From NCBI RefSeq assembly GCF_006716905.1, contig NZ_VFPV01000002.1, positions 958,501-1,022,500 on the forward strand: a stretch of DNA of 64,000 nucleotides. Reading direction: 5' to 3'. Both the position numbers and the translations under genes were made by a program. The DNA is from Acidovorax temperans (GTDB taxonomy: Bacteria; Pseudomonadota; Gammaproteobacteria; Burkholderiales; Burkholderiaceae_C). Under the pieces are notes generated by a model. The model saw only the letters and a list, made by a program, of their open reading frames with translations, searched no databases and had not been told where the DNA came from. Of this stretch, positions 27,965 through 37,253 are shown piece after piece (within the stretch, counting starts at the first letter, position 1; each line of letters opens with the position of its first letter).

Positions 27965-30900
27965 TCAGGCAGAAGGTGTCTGCTCAAACGGCAGCGTCAT
28001 GGCAGCCAGGTCGCGGCGGGTTTCCACCAGCACCAGCGGGCCTTCGTCCAGCACCACCACGGGGGGGCGTTCGCGCGGCACATGCACGGGCTTGGGTTCT
28101 GCCGCAATCGCAGCTTGCACAGCAGCGATCTTCTCGCTGTCGGAATTCACCCATTGCAGGCCAGAGGCTGCTGCCACTGCCTGCAGGGCTTCCACCGGCA
28201 GCGTGAAGGGTTGCACGCGGGGCATGCCTGCGGATGCCGCTTCAGGGGCTGCCGCTACGGGCTTTGCCACCGGAGCCGCCACCACGGGCGCCTCAACCGG
28301 TGCTGCCACCGGTGCGGGCGCCTGCTCGGCTGCAGCAACAGCGACCGGTGCCGGGGCTTCTGCGGCGGGCGCTGCAAAGTAGCTGCGGCGTGGGGCTTCG
28401 TCCTGTACCACCTCGGCTGCTGGCGCAGCGACTGCGTTGTCTTGCGGTGCAACGTCAGCGTTGGTGTCGGCGCCCTCGCGCGGAGCACGTTCGCCGCGCT
28501 CGCGTCGGTCGCGGCCGTAACGGTCGCGTGAGCGACGTTCACGGCGCTCTTCGGTGGCAGGTGCGGCCGTTTGCTCTGTGACTTCGTTGCCGGTCAGGTC
28601 CAGGTCGGGCAGCGATGCCATGGGCGATGTGTCCGCAAAGTCCATGGGGGTGGCATTGCGCTCCTGGCCTTCGCCGTTGCGTGGGCTGCGCTCGCGGCGG
28701 CCACCTTCGGCGCGCTCACCACGTTCGCCACGTTCACCGCGCTCACGGCGGGGGGCACGTTCGCTGCGTGGCTGTGCTGCGCCATTCGCATCCGGTGCGG
28801 CGGCGCTCACGTTGGCCAGTGCTTCTGCGGGTGCGGCGTTGGCATCGCCGTTCAGCGCCGCATTGCTGCGGTTTTCGGCGTCGCGGCGGCCACGGCCATT
28901 GCGGCCTTCACGCGCCTCACCGTTGCGGTTTTCACCTTCGGGGCGGCGGTCGCCATCGCGGGGTGCGCGCCCTTCAGTGCCGCGTTCGTTGCGGCGGCCA
29001 CGGCCTTCGCTGGTGCTGCCTGCGGCGTCACGGTTGCCTTCGCGGGCGGGGTCGCGCGCACCATCGCGGGCGCCATCCCGTCCGCCGCGTCGGCCACGTC
29101 CTTCACCGCCTCGGCCATCACGGCGGCCATCGCCGCGCGCATTGCCTTCAGCCGGGGCTGCTGGCGCAGGGGCTGCCACGGGGGCTGGAGCCGGTGCCGC
29201 GCCAAAGCCGAACAGGCTCTTGAGCCAGGCGAAGAAGCCCTTTTCTTGCGGCACGGGTGCTGGTGCCGGTGCCGGTGCCGGTGCCGGTGCGGGCGCAGGG
29301 GTTGCAGCGGCGCCATTGCGGGCACCCTGGCCGCTGCCATTGCGGGCGGGGCGGGCTGCGCCTTCAGGGCGGGGCTCGGCCACGGGGGCGGGTGCGTCAG
29401 GCAGCACGCCCTTGATGACCGGAGTCTGCTTGTTGGTGGGCTCTTGCGAGCGGCGTGTCACGGCCGTGGGGTCTTCCACATCTTCGGCCAGCTTGTAGCT
29501 GGCTTCGATGTTGTCCAGACGAGGGTCGTCGTGCTTCAGGCGCTCGAGCTTGTAGTTGGGTGTTTCCAGCGTCTTGTTGGGCACCATCAGCACGCTTACG
29601 CGCTGCTTGAGTTCGATCTTGGCGATCTCGGTGCGCTTTTCATTGAGCAGGAACGAGGCCACTTCCACCGGCACCTGGCAGTGCACGGCGGCCGTGTTGT
29701 CCTTCATCGACTCTTCCTGAATGATCCGCAGGATCTGCAGGGCCGACGATTCCGTGTCGCGGATGTGGCCCGCGCCGCCGCAGCGTGGGCAGGGGATGGA
29801 GGAGCCTTCGCTCAGTGCAGGCTTGAGGCGCTGGCGGCTCATTTCCATCAGGCCGAACTTGCTGATGGTGCCGAACTGCACGCGGGCGCGGTCTTGGCGC
29901 AAGGCGTCGCGCAGGCGGTTTTCCACTTCGCGGCGGTTCTTGCTCTCCTCCATGTCGATGAAGTCGATCACGATCAGACCACCCAGGTCGCGCAGGCGCA
30001 TCTGGCGGGCCACTTCGTCGGCGGCTTCCAGGTTGGTGCGCGTGGCGGTTTCCTCAATGTCGCCGCCCTTGATGGCTCGGGCTGAGTTCACGTCCACGGA
30101 CACCAGTGCTTCGGTGTGGTCGATCACGATGGCGCCGCCCGAGGGCAGTTGCACGGTGCGGGCGTAGGCCGATTCGATCTGGTGCTCGATCTGGAAGCGG
30201 CTGAACAGGGCGGCGTCGTCGCGGTAGCGCTTCACGCGGGCGGCATGCTCGGGCATGACGTGCGCCATGAACTGCTGCGCCTGTTCGTAGATGTCGTCGG
30301 TATCGATGAGGATGTCACCGATGTCGTTGTTGAAGTAGTCGCGGATCGCGCGGATCACCAGGCTCGATTCCTGGTAAATCAGGAAGGCGCCCTTGCCACC
30401 CTTGGCGGCGCCGTCAATGGCGTTCCACAGCTTGAGCAGGTAGTTCAGGTCCCACTGCAGCTCGGGCGCGGTGCGGCCAATGCCAGCGGTGCGGGCAATG
30501 ATGGACATGCCGTTGGGGTATTCCAACTGGTCCATGGCCTCTTTGAGCTCGGCGCGGTCTTCACCCTCGATGCGGCGCGACACGCCACCGCCACGGGGGT
30601 TGTTGGGCATCAGCACCACATAGCGGCCGGCCAGCGAGATGAAGGTGGTCAGGGCAGCGCCCTTGTTGCCGCGTTCTTCTTTTTCGACCTGGACCAGCAG
30701 TTCCTGGCCTTCTTTGATGACTTCGTTGATGCGCGCCTGGCTGGGCGAGACGCCGGGGGCGAAGTACTGGCGCGAGATTTCCTTGAAGGGCAGGAAGCCG
30801 TGGCGGTCTTCGCCGTAGTCCACAAAGCAGGCTTCCAGCGAGGGCTCTACGCGGGTGACGACGGCCTTGTAGATGTTGCCCTTGCGCTGCTCGCGCCCTT

Positions 30901-30994
30901 CGATTTCGATTTCGTAGTCGAGGAGCTTTTGTCCGTCGACGATGGCCAGGCGGCGTTCTTCGGGCTGCGTGGCGTTGATGAGCATCCGCTTCAT
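27965..30994 (-). CDS. rne: Ribonuclease E
   Basis: 1009-residue endoribonuclease, the degradosome scaffold. [21 protein letters not shown] starts the RNase H-like/S1 core. Catalytic Asp residues lie in [12 protein letters not shown] and LIVIDFIDM, and the Zn-link CPRCGGAGH is present. After about residue 540 the C-terminal half is disordered: alanine-proline repeats, an amphipathic [13 protein letters not shown] helix, and long Arg/Gly/Glu-rich stretches that would bind RNA. The start at 30994 has an AGGAA ribosome site and matches the family; the frame is open to 31084. It is divergent from rluC, as in E. coli. Confidence 0.95.
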   Translation of the reverse strand: MKRMLINATQPEERRLAIVDGQKLLDYEIEIEGREQRKGNIYKAVVTRVEPSLEACFVDYGEDRHGFLPFKEISRQYFAPGVSPSQARINEVIKEGQELLVQVEKEERGNKGAALTTFISLAGRYVVLMPNNPRGGGVSRRIEGEDRAELKEAMDQLEYPNGMSIIARTAGIGRTAPELQWDLNYLLKLWNAIDGAAKGGKGAFLIYQESSLVIRAIRDYFNNDIGDILIDTDDIYEQAQQFMAHVMPEHAARVKRYRDDAALFSRFQIEHQIESAYARTVQLPSGGAIVIDHTEALVSVDVNSARAIKGGDIEETATRTNLEAADEVARQMRLRDLGGLIVIDFIDMEESKNRREVENRLRDALRQDRARVQFGTISKFGLMEMSRQRLKPALSEGSSIPCPRCGGAGHIRDTESSALQILRIIQEESMKDNTAAVHCQVPVEVASFLLNEKRTEIAKIELKQRVSVLMVPNKTLETPNYKLERLKHDDPRLDNIEASYKLAEDVEDPTAVTRRSQEPTNKQTPVIKGVLPDAPAPVAEPRPEGAARPARNGSGQGARNGAAATPAPAPAPAPAPAPAPVPQEKGFFAWLKSLFGFGAAPAPAPVAAPAPAAPAEGNARGDGRRDGRGGEGRGRRGGRDGARDGARDPAREGNRDAAGSTSEGRGRRNERGTEGRAPRDGDRRPEGENRNGEAREGRNGRGRRDAENRSNAALNGDANAAPAEALANVSAAAPDANGAAQPRSERAPRRERGERGERGERAEGGRRERSPRNGEGQERNATPMDFADTSPMASLPDLDLTGNEVTEQTAAPATEERRERRSRDRYGRDRRERGERAPREGADTNADVAPQDNAVAAPAAEVVQDEAPRRSYFAAPAAEAPAPVAVAAAEQAPAPVAAPVEAPVVAAPVAKPVAAAPEAASAGMPRVQPFTLPVEALQAVAAASGLQWVNSDSEKIAAVQAAIAAEPKPVHVPRERPPVVVLDEGPLVLVETRRDLAAMTLPFEQTPSA
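29258..29306 (-). repeat. Hexanucleotide tandem repeat in rne
   Basis: About seven near-perfect copies of a GGTGCC/GGTGCG hexamer, coding on the minus strand for an Ala-Pro repeat that links the RNase E core to the amphipathic helix. The copy number could vary without a frameshift. Confidence 0.8.
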
Positions 30995-31575
30995 GATGCG
31001 ATTCCTTTTCGTTTTTCGTGAATGGCAGCGGCGCAGCTCAGTTGCTGCAGCGGGCTGCCACCCACAGTTCCAAACCAATGACAAGCTCTATAGGAGCTGT
31101 AAATGCCTGGACTGACGGATCGAAACGAAGGGAATTGCCGGGGATGACTCAGGCTGCCGAGGGTGGGCTCAGCACAGGAGGCAAAGGCGCGTGGATGGGG
31201 GCGAGTGGGATTGGCGCAGATATGCTATGCTTTTGATAGCTGCTTGCGCTTGCTGGTAGGGCGCTGGCGGCAGTTGGATGCGCATGGCGGGGGGCAAGAG
31301 CCGCCGCCATAAAGTCGCCATCCAAGCCATCAACAACCACATGCTCGCTTTGATCCGCCGGCAGACCTGTCCCTGGTAGGGAGCATCTGCCGGTTTGGGG
31401 GATTCCGTATCGGTGTTTCAATTTGTCAGCCCGCCGACTGCCGCCCAGGCCATTGCGAGCATCTGGCCCGCAATCTGCGTGTGCGACACCCGCTGGCATC
31501 GACCTGCCTGCGCAAGTAGCAAGGCTGAGTGGACTAAACTCCAGACAAATCAACCACTTACAAAACAACGCGCAG
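30995..31575 (+). promoter_or_regulatory. Divergent rne/rluC leader region
   Basis: 581 bp without a supported gene. It should contain both promoters and the long rne 5' untranslated region; in E. coli that leader binds RNase E for autoregulation. It holds a degenerate palindromic-repeat copy at 31222-31276. The rluC frame is open from 31423 but lacks family similarity before 31576. No promoter boxes were assigned. Confidence 0.55.
31222..31276 (+). repeat. Palindromic repeat copy 4, degenerate right arm
   Basis: Left half is intact (ATGCTAT...GATAGCTGCTTGCGCTT); the right half is altered to AGGGCGCTGGCGGC. It is intergenic in the rne/rluC region. Confidence 0.7.
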
Positions 31576-32586
31576 GTGAAACACATTATAGGGGGCAAAC
31601 CACCGCTGGACGGGGCCCCGGCTACCAACCCTCCTGCAGTCCGCTTGGTCGAAGTCGATGAAGATTCCGCTGGCCAGCGGCTCGATAACTTCCTGATACG
31701 CCATTTGAAGGGCGTACCCAAGACCCACGTGTACCGCATCATTCGCAGCGGCGAAGTGCGCATCAACAAAGGCCGCGCCAGTGCCGACACCCGCGTCGAG
31801 CAGGGCGACATGGTGCGTCTGCCGCCCGTGCGCGTCTCCGACAAGGTGGCCGAGAAGGCCGAGCGCCCGGCACCGGCGCGCGAGTTCCCGGTTCTTCTGG
31901 AAGACGAGCATCTTCTCGCCATCGACAAACCCGCTGGTGTGGCCGTGCACGGGGGCAGTGGCGTGAGCTTTGGCGTCATCGAGCAGTTGCGGCAAGCCCG
32001 TCCCCAGGCCAAGCTACTGGAACTGGTGCACCGGCTGGACCGGGAAACCTCGGGAATTCTGCTGGTGGCCAAGAAAAGGTCAGCGCTGACCCACTTGCAA
32101 GACCAGTTTCGCGAGCGCGAAACGGGTAAGACCTACCTGGCGTTGGTCACGGGCCAATGGGCGCCCAGCAACAAGGTCATTGACCTGCCCCTGCACAAAT
32201 ACCTGCAGGCCGACGGTGAGCGCCGCGTGCGCGTCACCACTGCAGACGACCCGGACGGCATGCGCTCCATCACCTTGGTGAAGGTGCGGCAGACTGTGCC
32301 TGCGCGGCCCTTGCAGGGGCGGCCCGCCATGACGTTGCTGGAAGTCACCATCAAAACCGGGCGCACCCACCAGATTCGGGTTCACCTCGCCAGCCAAGGC
32401 CACCCCATCGTGGGCGACGACAAGTACGGGGACTTTGACCTGAACAAGCGGTTGCACAAGCTTGGGCTCAAGCGCATGTTTTTGCACGCCTGGCGGTTAC
32501 AGTTCAGTCACCCCGCCACCGCCGAACGCATCACCTTGAACGCGCCGCTGCCTGCCGAGTTGGCAGAATTCATTCCCTCCGCCTGA
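31576..32586 (+). CDS. rluC: 23S rRNA pseudouridine synthase, RluC-like
   Basis: 336-residue RluA-family pseudouridine synthase. An S4 RNA-binding domain spans about residues 33-85 (RLDNFLIRHLKGVPKTHVYR). The catalytic domain has Asp155 in VHRLDRETSGILLVAKK, and GRTHQIRVHLASQGHPIVGD lies towards the end. RluC modifies 23S rRNA uridines 955, 2504 and 2580 (E. coli numbering). GTG 31576 is chosen because similarity begins at KHIIGGKPP; its ribosome site is poor, and an in-frame start at 31423 cannot be ruled out. The divergent rne neighbour supports the RluC assignment. Confidence 0.92.
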   Translation: MKHIIGGKPPLDGAPATNPPAVRLVEVDEDSAGQRLDNFLIRHLKGVPKTHVYRIIRSGEVRINKGRASADTRVEQGDMVRLPPVRVSDKVAEKAERPAPAREFPVLLEDEHLLAIDKPAGVAVHGGSGVSFGVIEQLRQARPQAKLLELVHRLDRETSGILLVAKKRSALTHLQDQFRERETGKTYLALVTGQWAPSNKVIDLPLHKYLQADGERRVRVTTADDPDGMRSITLVKVRQTVPARPLQGRPAMTLLEVTIKTGRTHQIRVHLASQGHPIVGDDKYGDFDLNKRLHKLGLKRMFLHAWRLQFSHPATAERITLNAPLPAELAEFIPSA

Positions 32587-32597
32587 TTGCCCCAGCC

Positions 32598-33269
32598 ATG
32601 CCGTCCCCCGCCCGTTCGCGCCGTTTTGACCTGATCGCCTTCGACTGGGATGGCACGCTGTACGACTCCACCGCCATCATCGTGCGCTCTATCCAGGAAG
32701 CGGTGCGGGATGTGGGTGGCACTGTGCCTTCTGACAAGGAAGCTGCCTATGTCATTGGCATGGCGTTGATTCCGGCGCTGGCACATGCCGCGCCTGATGT
32801 GCCGCCAGAAAAGTACCAGGAGCTGGGCAACCGCTACCGCTTTCATTACCTGCAGCACCAGAACGACCTGAGCCTGTTTGCCGGGGTGTTGCCTATGCTG
32901 AACGACTTGCGCGAGCGCGGCCATCTGCTGGCTGTCGCCACCGGGAAGAGCCGGCGCGGCCTGGACGAAGTGCTGCATTCCGTGGACTTGCGCGGCATGT
33001 TCGACGGCTCCCGCACGGCAGACCAGACGGCTGGCAAGCCCCACCCGCTGATGCTGCAGGAGCTGATGGCCGAGTTCGATGTGCCGCCCGAGCGGCTGCT
33101 GATGATCGGTGACACCACCCATGATCTGCAAATGGCTCTGAATGCGGGTTGTGCCAGCGTGGGGGTCAGCTACGGCGCCCACGAGCCGGATGCTTTTCAT
33201 GAACTCAAGCCGTTGTTTGTTGCGCACTCAGTGGCGCAGTTGCATGGCTGGCTGTTGGAAGAGGCCTGA
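32598..33269 (+). CDS. HAD-family phosphatase (phosphoglycolate-phosphatase-like)
   Basis: 223-residue haloacid-dehalogenase-like hydrolase, subclass IA. Motif I is FDWDGTLYDS with nucleophile Asp16 and Asp18. Motif II is VATGKSRRG, motif III is the Lys in GKPHP, and motif IV is MIGDTTHDLQMA. The helical cap is small. It starts 11 bp after rluC, and homologous gene pairs (rluC followed by a HAD phosphatase) are common in beta- and gammaproteobacteria. The substrate is a small phosphate ester; phosphoglycolate is only one possibility. Confidence 0.88.
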   Translation: MPSPARSRRFDLIAFDWDGTLYDSTAIIVRSIQEAVRDVGGTVPSDKEAAYVIGMALIPALAHAAPDVPPEKYQELGNRYRFHYLQHQNDLSLFAGVLPMLNDLRERGHLLAVATGKSRRGLDEVLHSVDLRGMFDGSRTADQTAGKPHPLMLQELMAEFDVPPERLLMIGDTTHDLQMALNAGCASVGVSYGAHEPDAFHELKPLFVAHSVAQLHGWLLEEA

Positions 33270-33312
33270 GCGATGTGGCAGCGCAATATTGGTTTCGATG
33301 CAAAGGGCGATC

Positions 33313-33681
33313 ATGTCTGAGCCTGTGATCGCTCTGTGCGCCAGCGCCGATCTGCAGGAGGGCGGCTTGGCCGTGCCCTTCGACGTGCAATACAGCGGGC
33401 AGACCTGCCGGGCTTTTGCCATTCGCTACCAGGGCGTTGCCCATGCGTATCTGAACCGCTGCACCCATGTGGCCATGGAAATGGATTACCAGCCCAACCG
33501 TTTTTTCGATGATTCCGGAAAATGGTTGTTGTGCGCAACCCACGGTGCTGCGTATGCGCCCGATACGGGGTCGTGCGCTGGCGGCCCGTGCCGTGGCGGT
33601 TTGGTGAAAATTCCCCTATCGGAAAGCGATGGCGTGGTGCGCTGGCATACTGCTTACAACCTACAACCCGTGGTGTTCTAG
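33313..33681 (+). CDS. Rieske [2Fe-2S] ferredoxin-like protein
   Basis: 122-residue single-domain Rieske protein. Cluster ligands are Cys50-x-His52 (NRCTHVAME) and Cys74-xx-His77 (LLCATHGAAY), a normal Rieske pair. There is no signal peptide or membrane helix, so it is a soluble cytoplasmic electron carrier. It follows the HAD gene by 43 bp and precedes the S49 peptidase. No oxygenase or reductase gene is nearby, so its partner is unknown. Confidence 0.9.
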   Translation: MSEPVIALCASADLQEGGLAVPFDVQYSGQTCRAFAIRYQGVAHAYLNRCTHVAMEMDYQPNRFFDDSGKWLLCATHGAAYAPDTGSCAGGPCRGGLVKIPLSESDGVVRWHTAYNLQPVVF

Positions 33682-33709
33682 GGCGCAGGCTCTGCCCCAT
33701 GGTGTTGTG

Positions 33710-33802
33710 ATGTGTACTTTGCGTCGTATCTTGATTTTTTTGTCCGCTGTGCTGTCCAGCGCTTTTCCTAGGACTGGTCAGGCAGCGGGAGGCTTTGCAT
33801 GA
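33710..33802 (+). CDS. Possible 30-residue leader peptide before the S49 peptidase
   Basis: Micro-frame starting MCTLRRILIFLSAVLSSAF, which looks like a signal peptide or a single membrane helix. Its stop overlaps the peptidase start (ATGA), so it could couple translation. There is no clear ribosome site. It may be chance. Confidence 0.2.
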   Translation: MCTLRRILIFLSAVLSSAFPRTGQAAGGFA

Positions 33803-34866
33803 CTGAACCAAATACCCCTCCATCCCCTACCCCTGGCGGTGCGCCAGATTCGTTGCCTGCGTCTGATCTGTGGGCTGCGCAGGCCACAGCGCCTGCACCC
33901 GCCGCGGCAGGCCCTAAAAACGCCCCGGTGGGTGAGCCGGGCTGGGAGCGTGCAGTGCTGGAAAAGCTCGCTATGGCGTCCCTGGCAGAGCAACGGGCTG
34001 CCAGGCGCTGGAAGATCTTCTTCCGGTTCACGTGGCTGCTATTGGTGGGCGCCATTTTCTGGGGAGCGATGCTGCAAGGGTCGCCCAGTGCCAACAAGAG
34101 CGCACCGCATACAGCGGTGGTGGACATCAAGGGTGAAATTGCCTCGGGTGCAGAGGCGAGCGCCGAGTTTGTGGTGGCTGCCATGCGCAGTGCCTTCGAA
34201 GACGAGGGCTCCAAGGCGGTGGTCTTGCTGATCAACTCCCCAGGGGGCAGCCCGGTGCAGGCGGGCATCATCAATGACGAAATCACCCGCCTCAAGGCCA
34301 AGCACAACAAGCCGGTGTACGCGGTGGTGGAAGAAACCTGTGCCTCGGCGGCTTACTACATTGCTGCCGCTGCTGATGAAATCTTCGTGGACAAGGCCAG
34401 CATCGTCGGCAGCATTGGTGTCCTCATGGATGGTTTCGGTTTCACCGGCACCATGGAAAAGCTGGGCGTGGAGCGTCGCTTGCTCACGGCCGGGGAAAAC
34501 AAGGGTTTTCTGGACCCGTTCAGCCCCCAGACTGAGCAGCAGCGCACCTATGCACAAGCCATGCTCAACCAAATCCACCAGCAGTTCATTGCCGTGGTGA
34601 AGGCCGGTCGGGGCGACCGACTGAAGACAACGCCTGAAACGTTCAGCGGGCTGTTCTGGACTGGGCAGCAGGCCGTGGAAATGGGCTTGGCAGACAAGCT
34701 GGGCAACCTGGACTATGTCGCGCGTGAAGTGGTCAAGGCGGAAGACATCATCGACTACACCCGCCGCGATAACGTGGCAGAGCGTCTGGTCAAGCGCTTT
34801 GGCGCGGCCATGGGGGCAGGCGCAGCCAAAGCTGCGACTTCTATAGCCGCACCGCAATTGCGTTAA
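33799..34866 (+). CDS. S49-family membrane peptidase (SppA-like)
   Basis: 355-residue signal-peptide-peptidase-like serine protease. A proline/alanine-rich cytoplasmic N-terminus (1-68) precedes a membrane helix at about 73-92 and one S49 domain. The Ser-Lys dyad is probably Ser183 (CASAAYYIA) and Lys235 (GENKGFLDP). Conserved LINSPGGSP and VGSIGV segments are present. The short, single-domain form differs from the double-length E. coli SppA and is closer to SohB/archaeal types. A strong terminator follows at 34889. The substrates are likely membrane-bound peptides or misfolded proteins. Confidence 0.9.
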   Translation: MTEPNTPPSPTPGGAPDSLPASDLWAAQATAPAPAAAGPKNAPVGEPGWERAVLEKLAMASLAEQRAARRWKIFFRFTWLLLVGAIFWGAMLQGSPSANKSAPHTAVVDIKGEIASGAEASAEFVVAAMRSAFEDEGSKAVVLLINSPGGSPVQAGIINDEITRLKAKHNKPVYAVVEETCASAAYYIAAAADEIFVDKASIVGSIGVLMDGFGFTGTMEKLGVERRLLTAGENKGFLDPFSPQTEQQRTYAQAMLNQIHQQFIAVVKAGRGDRLKTTPETFSGLFWTGQQAVEMGLADKLGNLDYVAREVVKAEDIIDYTRRDNVAERLVKRFGAAMGAGAAKAATSIAAPQLR

Positions 34867-34888
34867 GCGCCTCGACACGGGTTTTGAG

Positions 34889-34930
34889 AAAGCCCCGACA
34901 GCCCCTCCAAGAGGCTGCCGGGGCTTTTTT
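34889..34930 (+). terminator. Intrinsic terminator after the S49 peptidase
   Basis: Long hairpin: AAAGCCCCG at 34889-34897 pairs with CGGGGCTTT at 34919-34927, with an inner CAGCC/GGCTG stem, followed by TTTTTT. It lies between convergent genes and may act on both strands. Confidence 0.9.
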
Positions 34931-34957
34931 GTCGGGGTTGGGTGGGTGTCGCGAGGA

Positions 34958-35782
34958 TTACCGGCCGATGAGGAACACCGTCGGAGTGCGGTTGTCCACG
35001 GGTGCCTCTCGTTGTCGCCACTGCTTCACGGGCAAGCTACACAGCTTGGCGGATTCCAGCGTGAGCCCTGCGGCCATGGCCAGCCGGGTGTTGGTCTGCA
35101 GTGTTTGGGTTAGCGCCTGCCAGAGTGCTGCATTGCGGTAAGGCGTCTCGATGAACACCTGTGTCTGCCCGGTTTTGAGGGCAAATGACTCCAGCTCGCG
35201 GATGCGTTGGGTGCGTTCCTGTCCGCTCTGGGGCAGGTAGCCCACAAAGGCGAAGTTTTGTCCGTTCATGCCGCTGGCAGCCAGGGCCAGTAGCAGCGAA
35301 ACCGGGCCGACCAGCGGAACTACCGGGATTTCCAGGTCGTGGGCTGCCCGCACGATGGAGGAGCCAGGGTCGGCCACTGCGGGCATGCCCGCTTCGCTGA
35401 CCAGGCCCATATCGTGCCCTTGCAGGGCTGCCGCCAGCAACGGGCGTGCGTCAAACACCGGGGCGCCTTTGTCACCATGGTCTCCCTTTTTGTGGACTTC
35501 GCGGGGAAGTTCAGTGATCTGCTGGGCTTGAATGGGGGTGGCTAGCGCCTGGATGGCGTCCACGCGTTTGAGGTACGCGCGGGTGCTTTTGGCGTTTTCG
35601 CAGATCCAGTGGCTGAGCTGGGCTGCTTGCCCAATCGTGGCGCGCGGCAGGGCATCTTCCAGCGGCGCTTGCTGTTCGCAGCCAAAGTCGAGCGGTGCGG
35701 GCACCAGGAACAGTCGGCCCCGTTTTTGATCGGAAGAGGCTGTGACCGCAGCGACCGGCGAGGGGGTGGTGGCTTCGCTCAT
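34958..35782 (-). CDS. RsmI-like tetrapyrrole-methylase-fold SAM methyltransferase
   Basis: 274-residue member of the RsmI/tetrapyrrole methylase family. It contains GLVSEAGMPAVADPGSSIVR and VVPLVGPVSLLLALAASGMNG, which match the SAM-binding segments of RsmI (16S rRNA C1402 2'-O-methyltransferase). The N-terminus is unusual: RLFLVPAPLDFGCEQQAPLEDALPRA replaces the usual LYVVATPIGN start. That suggests the paralogous group common in beta- and gammaproteobacteria, not canonical RsmI. It shares a 4-base overlap with maf, so the two are co-expressed. The substrate is unknown. Confidence 0.8.
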   Translation of the reverse strand: MSEATTPSPVAAVTASSDQKRGRLFLVPAPLDFGCEQQAPLEDALPRATIGQAAQLSHWICENAKSTRAYLKRVDAIQALATPIQAQQITELPREVHKKGDHGDKGAPVFDARPLLAAALQGHDMGLVSEAGMPAVADPGSSIVRAAHDLEIPVVPLVGPVSLLLALAASGMNGQNFAFVGYLPQSGQERTQRIRELESFALKTGQTQVFIETPYRNAALWQALTQTLQTNTRLAMAAGLTLESAKLCSLPVKQWRQREAPVDNRTPTVFLIGR

Positions 35783-36378
35783 GGCAGCACCAGCCCGGCG
35801 GAGCGCAGCATGCGGCAGGTGCGAATCAAAGGCAGGCCGATCAAAGCGGTGGGGTCGTCACTCAGGATGGCATCCAGCAGACTGATGCCCAACCCTTCGC
35901 TTTTGGCGCTGCCTGCGCAGTCGTAGGGCTCTTCTGCGCGCAGATACCTTTCAATTTCTGCGGAGCTGAGGGCGCGAAATTTCACCTCCACCGGCGCCAG
36001 ATCCACCTGTTCAAAACCCGTTTCCGCGCAAACGACAGCAACTGCCGTTTGAAAGATGACGGTTTGGCCGCTCATGGCCTGGAGTTGCTGCGTGGCTTTT
36101 TCATGGTTGCCCGGCTTTCCCAAGGGGCGCCCCGCCAAATCGGCCACTTGGTCGGAGCCAATGACCACAGCGCTAGGGTGGAGTGCTGCGACCGCCCGCG
36201 CTTTGGCCAGTGCAAGCCGAAGGGCAAGCTCTTTGGGGGGCTCTCGGTCGTGAGGGGTTTCATCGACTTCGGGGGCGGCCACATCGAAAGGCAGGTTCAG
36301 GCGCGAAAGCAGTTCGCGCCGATAGCGGGAGGTGGAGCCCAATACCAGAGGGCGTGGCAGGGTGGGGGATTCATGCAT
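35779..36378 (-). CDS. Maf-family nucleotide pyrophosphatase (YceF type)
   Basis: 199-residue Maf protein, a house-cleaning NTP pyrophosphatase. LVLGSTSRYRRELLSRL near the N-terminus, AKARAVAALHPSAVVIGSDQVAD with Asp76, and GKPGNHEKATQQL are typical. The EGLGISLLDAI segment and RYRRELL fit the YceF (m7GTP) subgroup more than the dTTP/UTP subgroup. It overlaps the RsmI-like gene. It is divergent from yceD-rpmF, a linkage conserved in many proteobacteria (yceF-yceD-rpmF-plsX). Confidence 0.92.
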   Translation of the reverse strand: MHESPTLPRPLVLGSTSRYRRELLSRLNLPFDVAAPEVDETPHDREPPKELALRLALAKARAVAALHPSAVVIGSDQVADLAGRPLGKPGNHEKATQQLQAMSGQTVIFQTAVAVVCAETGFEQVDLAPVEVKFRALSSAEIERYLRAEEPYDCAGSAKSEGLGISLLDAILSDDPTALIGLPLIRTCRMLRSAGLVLP

Positions 36379-36403
36379 GCGCCAATTCTCTTACACTGCC
36401 GCC

Positions 36404-36955
36404 ATGACCAAGGAATACTCCCCCGACCGGCTTGACATCAAGGCTTTCGCCCAAGCGGGAGGCCATCTGTCAGGTCATGATTCGCTCCTGAAATATGAGC
36501 GCTTGGCGCAAGAGGCCAAAGGCTTGCACCCAGATCTGCTCGTGGACTGGAAAGCGGTTTCCGAAATCCGACCCGAAGCAGGAGGTCCAGGGCAAATCTG
36601 GCTTCACCTGTCTGTGCACGCCAGCTTTCCCATGGAATGCCAGCGCTGCCTTACCCCGGTCGATGTTCCGCTGGACGTGGAGCGTTCGTTCCGGTTTGTG
36701 GCAGACGAAGCCACGGCCGAAGCTCTGGATGAAGAGTGTGATGAGGATCTGTTGGCTTTGAACCGAGAGTTCGACTTGCGCGAGCTGATCGAGGACGAAC
36801 TGCTGATGGCGTTGCCTGTAGTGCCGCGCCACGAGGAGTGTCCTACGTCTGTTCCCCTGGCTTCCTCCGACGACGACTTTGAGGTGGCCAATTCAGAAAA
36901 ACCCAACCCGTTCGCTGCGCTGGCTGCTCTGCGCAAGGACGGAAAAGGGACATAA
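36404..36955 (+). CDS. yceD: YceD / DUF177 family protein
   Basis: 183-residue DUF177 protein. The family (E. coli YceD) is linked to 23S rRNA accumulation and sits before rpmF in most bacteria, as here. The conserved MECQRCLTPVDVPLDVERSF motif with its CxxC pair lies at about residues 76-95. An acidic patch (DEECDEDLL) and the C-terminal NPFAALAALRKDGKG are also visible. ATG 36404 gives family length. The rpmF promoter begins inside the last codons of this gene. Confidence 0.92.
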   Translation: MTKEYSPDRLDIKAFAQAGGHLSGHDSLLKYERLAQEAKGLHPDLLVDWKAVSEIRPEAGGPGQIWLHLSVHASFPMECQRCLTPVDVPLDVERSFRFVADEATAEALDEECDEDLLALNREFDLRELIEDELLMALPVVPRHEECPTSVPLASSDDDFEVANSEKPNPFAALAALRKDGKGT

Positions 36956-36975
36956 ATTTTTGTTTGGGCTATAAT
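36947..36975 (+). promoter_or_regulatory. Probable sigma-70 promoter for rpmF
   Basis: Perfect -10 TATAAT at 36970-36975 with GGGACA (4 of 6) at 36947-36952, spacing 17 bp. It is placed 82 bp before the rpmF ATG. Confidence 0.65.
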
Positions 36976-37056
36976 CGAGGGCTTCTCGCGAATCCCCCTC
37001 GTGTCTTATTGGGCTGATCGCGTTTTTACCAACCCTATTCAAGACCAGGAGCCATC

Positions 37057-37239
37057 ATGGCAGTTCAGCAAAACAAAAAGTCTCCCTCCAAGCGCGGCAT
37101 GCACCGTTCGCACAATGCACTGAATGTGCCAGGCACCGCTGTGGAACCCACCACCGGTGAAACACACCTGCGTCACCACATCAGCCCCAACGGTTTCTAC
37201 CGTGGTCGCCAAGTGCTGAAGAACAAGTCTGAAGCCTGA
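37057..37239 (+). CDS. rpmF: 50S ribosomal protein L32
   Basis: 60-residue L32: [20 protein letters not shown] start, then [20 protein letters not shown]. This is the normal length for beta-proteobacteria. No zinc-ribbon cysteines are visible, so it is the C-minus form. An AGGAG ribosome site lies at 37046-37050. It is followed by a hairpin that should lower read-through into plsX. Confidence 0.97.
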   Translation: MAVQQNKKSPSKRGMHRSHNALNVPGTAVEPTTGETHLRHHISPNGFYRGRQVLKNKSEA

Positions 37240-37253
37240 TTTCAGCTGCATTC

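Noticed and set aside
29258..29306. Tandem repeat considered as a CRISPR-like array
   Set aside because: Contiguous hexamers without spacers, in frame in rne.
28571..30085. 504-codon open frame antisense to rne
   Set aside because: Ala/Gly-rich shadow of the repetitive RNase E C-terminal half.
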